Origin: an uncultured Sutterella sp.
GTDB lineage: Bacteria; Pseudomonadota; Gammaproteobacteria; Burkholderiales; Burkholderiaceae_F
Assembly: GCA_902477615.1 (NCBI GenBank)
Contig: CABSHY010000065.1
Coordinates: 1-7,101 of the forward strand
DNA: 7,101 nt
Reading direction: 5' to 3'
Shown here: piece by piece, positions 4,959 to 7,101 of the stretch
How positions within the stretch are numbered: the stretch's first letter is position 1
How the letters are laid out: the number at the start of each line of letters is the position of its first letter
Position numbers and translations under genes: made by a program
Notes under the pieces: generated by a model
Database searches by the model: none
Told to the model about the DNA's origin: nothing
The model's input: the letters and a program-made list of their open reading frames with translations, nothing else

Positions 4959-6725
4959 ATGGCAAATTCGACTGTATTGGAACTCGCTAAAGAAATGAAT
5001 GTGACGGCGCAAGAAATGCTTGAACAGTTAAAGAGCGCCGGCATTCAAAAGTCAAGCCAAACCGATGCCGTCACCGATGGTGACAAGCGTCGTTTGATTG
5101 AATTTTTGCGTACCGACCGTCAAGCCAAACCGCGCAAGATTACCTTGACGCGTAAGGAAACGACGACGGTCAAGCAAGCCGACGGTCAACACACCGTGAA
5201 GGTGGAAGTGCGTCGTAAGCGCGTTTTGGTGAAAAACGCTGCCGGTAACAACGCTTCTCGTGAAGAAGCGATCGCTCAAGAACGCGCTCGTGCTATGGAA
5301 GAGGCTCGCGCCAAGATGCAAGCTGAAGAAGCTCAACGCAAGGCCGAAGAGGCTGCTCGCGCCGAAGCTGAAGCCGCTCGCTTAAAGGCTGAGGAAGAGG
5401 CTCGCGCCAAGGCTGCAGCCGAAGAAGCCCGTAAGGCAGAGGAAGCCCGTAAGGCTGAAGAAGCCAAGCGCGCTCAAGAAAAGGCAAAACACGAAGCCAA
5501 CAAGGCTCGTGAGCAAAAGCCCCAAGCCAAGCCCCAACCCAAGGCTGAACCGAAGGTTGACGATAAGGCGGCAGCTGAACAAAAGGCTCGTCGTGAAGAA
5601 GCCAAGCGCAAGGCCGAAGAAGAGGCCCGCGCTATTCGCGAAATGATGAGTAAGCCCAAGACCGGTGTTCAAAAGGCCAAGCCCGAACCCAAGAAAAATG
5701 ATGGCAAGAAGCCCTCTGATAAGAAAAAGGGCAACAAGAACGCGATGCAACAAGATCGCGACGATGACAGCAAGAAAAAGGGTGGCGGCAAGCACGCAGG
5801 TGGCGGTCATAACGCCGGTGGTGCTAAGTGGGAAGAATCCAACAAGCACCGTGGCAACCGTGGCAATGCTCGCGTGATGGACGAACAAGGTGATGAATGG
5901 GTTGGCGGCAACCGTCGTAAGGGCGGCCGTCGTCATGAACAAAATAAGCCGCAACAAGTTCAAAACAACGAACCGGTGGTTCGTGAAGTGAGCGTACCGG
6001 AAACGGTGAGCGTGGCGGATTTGGCTCACAAGATGGCTGTGAAGGCCACCGAAGTCATCAAGACGTTGATGAAGATGGGTCAAATGTGCACGATTAACCA
6101 AATGTTGGACCAAGACACGGCCATGTTGGTGGTCGAAGAAATGGGCCACAAGGCAATCGCCGCTAAGCCCGATGATCCTGAAGCCATTTTGGGCGACATG
6201 ATGCAAGAAAACGTGGCAGAAAGCTTGCCGCGTCCGCCGGTGGTGACCATCATGGGTCACGTTGACCACGGTAAGACGAGTTTGTTGGACTACATCCGCC
6301 GCGCCAAGGTTGCTCAAGGCGAAGCCGGTGGTATCACGCAACATATCGGTGCTTATCACGTTAAGACCCCGCGCGGCATTGTGACCTTCTTGGATACCCC
6401 GGGGCACGAAGCCTTTACGGCCATGCGTGCTCGTGGTGCACAAGCCACCGACATCGTGATTTTGGTGGTGGCCGCTGACGACGGTGTGATGCCGCAAACG
6501 AAGGAAGCTATTGCTCACTCTAAGGCTGCCGGTGTTCCGATGGTGGTTGCCATCAATAAGATCGATAAACCGGAAGCCAATCCGGAACGCGTTAAGCAAG
6601 AACTCGTTCAAAACGATGTGATGCCGGAAGACTGGGGTGGCGATGTGCCCTTTATCCCCGTGTCTGCTAAGACCGGTCAAGGCGTGGAAGATTGGAAATG
6701 CAAAAAGGGCTTTACATTAGGCTGA
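4959..6725 (+). CDS. infB: Translation initiation factor IF-2, N-terminal and GTPase part up to an in-frame TGA
   Basis: IF-2 is the GTPase that brings fMet-tRNA to the 30S subunit and promotes subunit joining. From the ATG at 4959 (ribosome site AAGGAAG, 4948-4954) 588 codons are open. An IF2_N domain is at 1-52, an IF2-associated basic segment at 57-93, a long Ala/Glu/Lys/Arg coiled-coil at 100-229, and a Lys/Gly/His-rich linker at 230-335. A second IF2_N domain (346-400) precedes the G domain from about 424: G1 GHVDHGKT 433-440, G2 GGIT 457-460, G3 DTPGH 479-483, G4 NKID 533-536, G5 SAK 569-571. All GTP-binding motifs are intact. After KTGQGV (571-576) the sequence departs from IF-2, reading EDWKCKKGFTLG, then TGA, inside a 60-bp insertion. 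IF-2 then resumes in the same frame. A TTG start at 4908 is possible but has no ribosome site. Confidence 0.93.
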   Translation: MANSTVLELAKEMNVTAQEMLEQLKSAGIQKSSQTDAVTDGDKRRLIEFLRTDRQAKPRKITLTRKETTTVKQADGQHTVKVEVRRKRVLVKNAAGNNASREEAIAQERARAMEEARAKMQAEEAQRKAEEAARAEAEAARLKAEEEARAKAAAEEARKAEEARKAEEAKRAQEKAKHEANKAREQKPQAKPQPKAEPKVDDKAAAEQKARREEAKRKAEEEARAIREMMSKPKTGVQKAKPEPKKNDGKKPSDKKKGNKNAMQQDRDDDSKKKGGGKHAGGGHNAGGAKWEESNKHRGNRGNARVMDEQGDEWVGGNRRKGGRRHEQNKPQQVQNNEPVVREVSVPETVSVADLAHKMAVKATEVIKTLMKMGQMCTINQMLDQDTAMLVVEEMGHKAIAAKPDDPEAILGDMMQENVAESLPRPPVVTIMGHVDHGKTSLLDYIRRAKVAQGEAGGITQHIGAYHVKTPRGIVTFLDTPGHEAFTAMRARGAQATDIVILVVAADDGVMPQTKEAIAHSKAAGVPMVVAINKIDKPEANPERVKQELVQNDVMPEDWGGDVPFIPVSAKTGQGVEDWKCKKGFTLG

Positions 6726-6747
6726 GCAATGTGGGCACAAGGCGTGG
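6678..6747. repeat. Direct 10-bp repeats bounding the infB insertion
   Basis: CAAGGCGTGG occurs at 6678-6687 and again at 6738-6747, exactly 60 bp apart and in the same codon phase (CAA GGC GTG G). Deleting one copy plus the intervening 50 bp (6688-6737) restores an uninterrupted IF-2 sequence, KTGQGV then AELLENVLLQAEMLELKA. The pattern fits a target-site duplication, recombination between short repeats, or matched take-off and landing codons for translational bypass. Confidence 0.95.
6688..6737 (+). other. 50-bp unique insert in infB carrying an in-frame TGA
   Basis: These 50 bp have no counterpart in IF-2, which runs continuously from G5 into its last G-domain helix. With one copy of the flanking 10-mer the insertion is 60 bp, so the frame is kept. 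The insert is about 42% GC, poorer than the surrounding gene, and uses TTA, which the gene otherwise avoids. TGA is at 6723-6725 and an in-frame ATG at 6729-6731. Predicted pairing of 6711-6718 with 6728-6735 (eight pairs, three G-U) places the TGA in a 9-nt loop and the ATG in the 3' arm. No terminal inverted repeats or similarity to a known mobile element are visible. Confidence 0.8.
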
Positions 6748-7101
6748 CTGAGTTGTTGGAAAACGTCCTTTTGCAAGCTGAAATGCTTGAATTGAAGGCT
6801 CCGCGTGAAGGTTTCGCTCGTGGTCTCGTGGTGGAATCACGTTTGGACAAGGGTCGTGGTCCTGTGGCCTCTATTTTGGTTCAAGCCGGTACCCTTCACC
6901 GTGGCGACATCGTGTTGGCCGGTGCTGAGTTCGGTCGCGTTCGCGCCATGATCAATGAATTGGGTAAGGCAGTGAGTGAAGCCGGTCCTTCCATTCCGGT
7001 GGAAATTCAAGGTTTGTCCGGTGTTCCGCAAGCCGGTGACGAAATCATGGTATTGCCCGATGAACGTAAGGCTCGTGAAATCGCTCTCTTCCGTCAAGGT
7101 A
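6729..7101 (+). CDS. infB: Translation initiation factor IF-2, C-terminal part after the TGA (runs off right edge)
   Basis: This continues the infB frame after the TGA at 6723-6725 and is open to the window end (124 codons plus one base). If translation restarts, the ATG at 6729 is the natural site: it lies one codon after the stop, with only a weak AGG seven nt upstream. The product would begin MWAQGVAELLENVLLQAEML. From AELLENVLLQAE on it is ordinary IF-2: the last helix of the G domain, then domain II with SRLDKGRGPVASILVQAGTL, FGRVRAMINELG, and IQGLSGVPQAGDEIMVLPDE. The sequence shows no sign of decay, which argues that this half is still selected and made, whether by restart, bypass or readthrough. 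The fMet-tRNA-binding C-terminal domain lies beyond the edge. Confidence 0.88.
   Translation, partial: MWAQGVAELLENVLLQAEMLELKAPREGFARGLVVESRLDKGRGPVASILVQAGTLHRGDIVLAGAEFGRVRAMINELGKAVSEAGPSIPVEIQGLSGVPQAGDEIMVLPDERKAREIALFRQG

Noticed and set aside
5382..6680. 432-codon open frame on the minus strand opposite infB
   Set aside because: It lies wholly antisense to conserved IF-2, and its low-complexity Leu/Phe/His stretches mirror the Lys/Glu/Ala coding of infB.
6697..6751. -1 frameshift at C AAA AAG (6701-6707) as the way round the TGA
   Set aside because: The -1 frame does avoid the TGA at 6723 but meets another TGA at 6749-6751 and does not rejoin IF-2 without a second, opposite shift.
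6698..6751. 17-codon mini-ORF starting ATG at 6698 in another frame
   Set aside because: It is short, has no ribosome site and lies across the insertion junction, so it is likely chance.
6723..6760. Selenocysteine insertion at the TGA
   Set aside because: The residue falls in non-conserved insert sequence with no redox context, and the hairpin encloses the TGA rather than following it as a bacterial SECIS does.

Overview
The window looks like a chromosomal segment of a betaproteobacterium, most plausibly Burkholderiales and possibly a Sutterellaceae-like gut lineage. This is inferred from the rimP-nusA-infB order, a NusA with two C-terminal acidic repeats, a bacterial histone-H1-like Lys/Ala/Pro-rich protein, and a moderate GC content with strong use of TTG, GAA and CAA codons. 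No taxonomic marker (16S) is present, so the assignment is tentative.

Layout. 1-339 (minus): 5' part of an ATP-grasp-type gene that runs off the left edge, with a possible promoter at 366-396. 467-498 (minus): an intrinsic terminator for the tRNA-Ser(CGA) gene at 511-601 (minus, CCA encoded). 859-1638 (plus): a histone-H1-like protein with a 28-residue repeat unit, closed by a terminator at 1662-1692. 1730-2599 (plus): a ten-helix EamA/DMT-family transporter. 2600-2832: a non-coding leader with a promoter-like element, four successive hairpins and a terminator just before rimP. 2833-3408 rimP, 3412-4899 nusA and 4959 to the right edge infB form the conserved ribosome-maturation, transcription-elongation and translation-initiation operon.

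The most unusual feature is in infB. Just after the G5 (SAK) motif of the GTPase domain, a 60-bp in-frame insertion is bounded by two perfect copies of the 10-mer CAAGGCGTGG (6678-6687 and 6738-6747). It carries an in-frame TGA (6723-6725), followed one codon later by an in-frame ATG (6729). Downstream the IF2 reading frame resumes perfectly and stays open to the window end. IF2 is essential, so there are four main readings: the 60 nt are bypassed in translation, IF2 is made as two chains by stop-restart, the gene is broken with another copy elsewhere, or the insert is an assembly or sequencing artefact. The codons flanking the gap match (CAA GGC GTG on both sides), and the TGA lies in the loop of a predicted hairpin that also pairs the restart ATG.

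A second point of interest is the rimP leader. The only good promoter seen lies upstream of an intrinsic terminator that directly precedes rimP. This suggests either an attenuated operon leader, possibly responsive to NusA itself, or a separate small RNA of about 160 nt.
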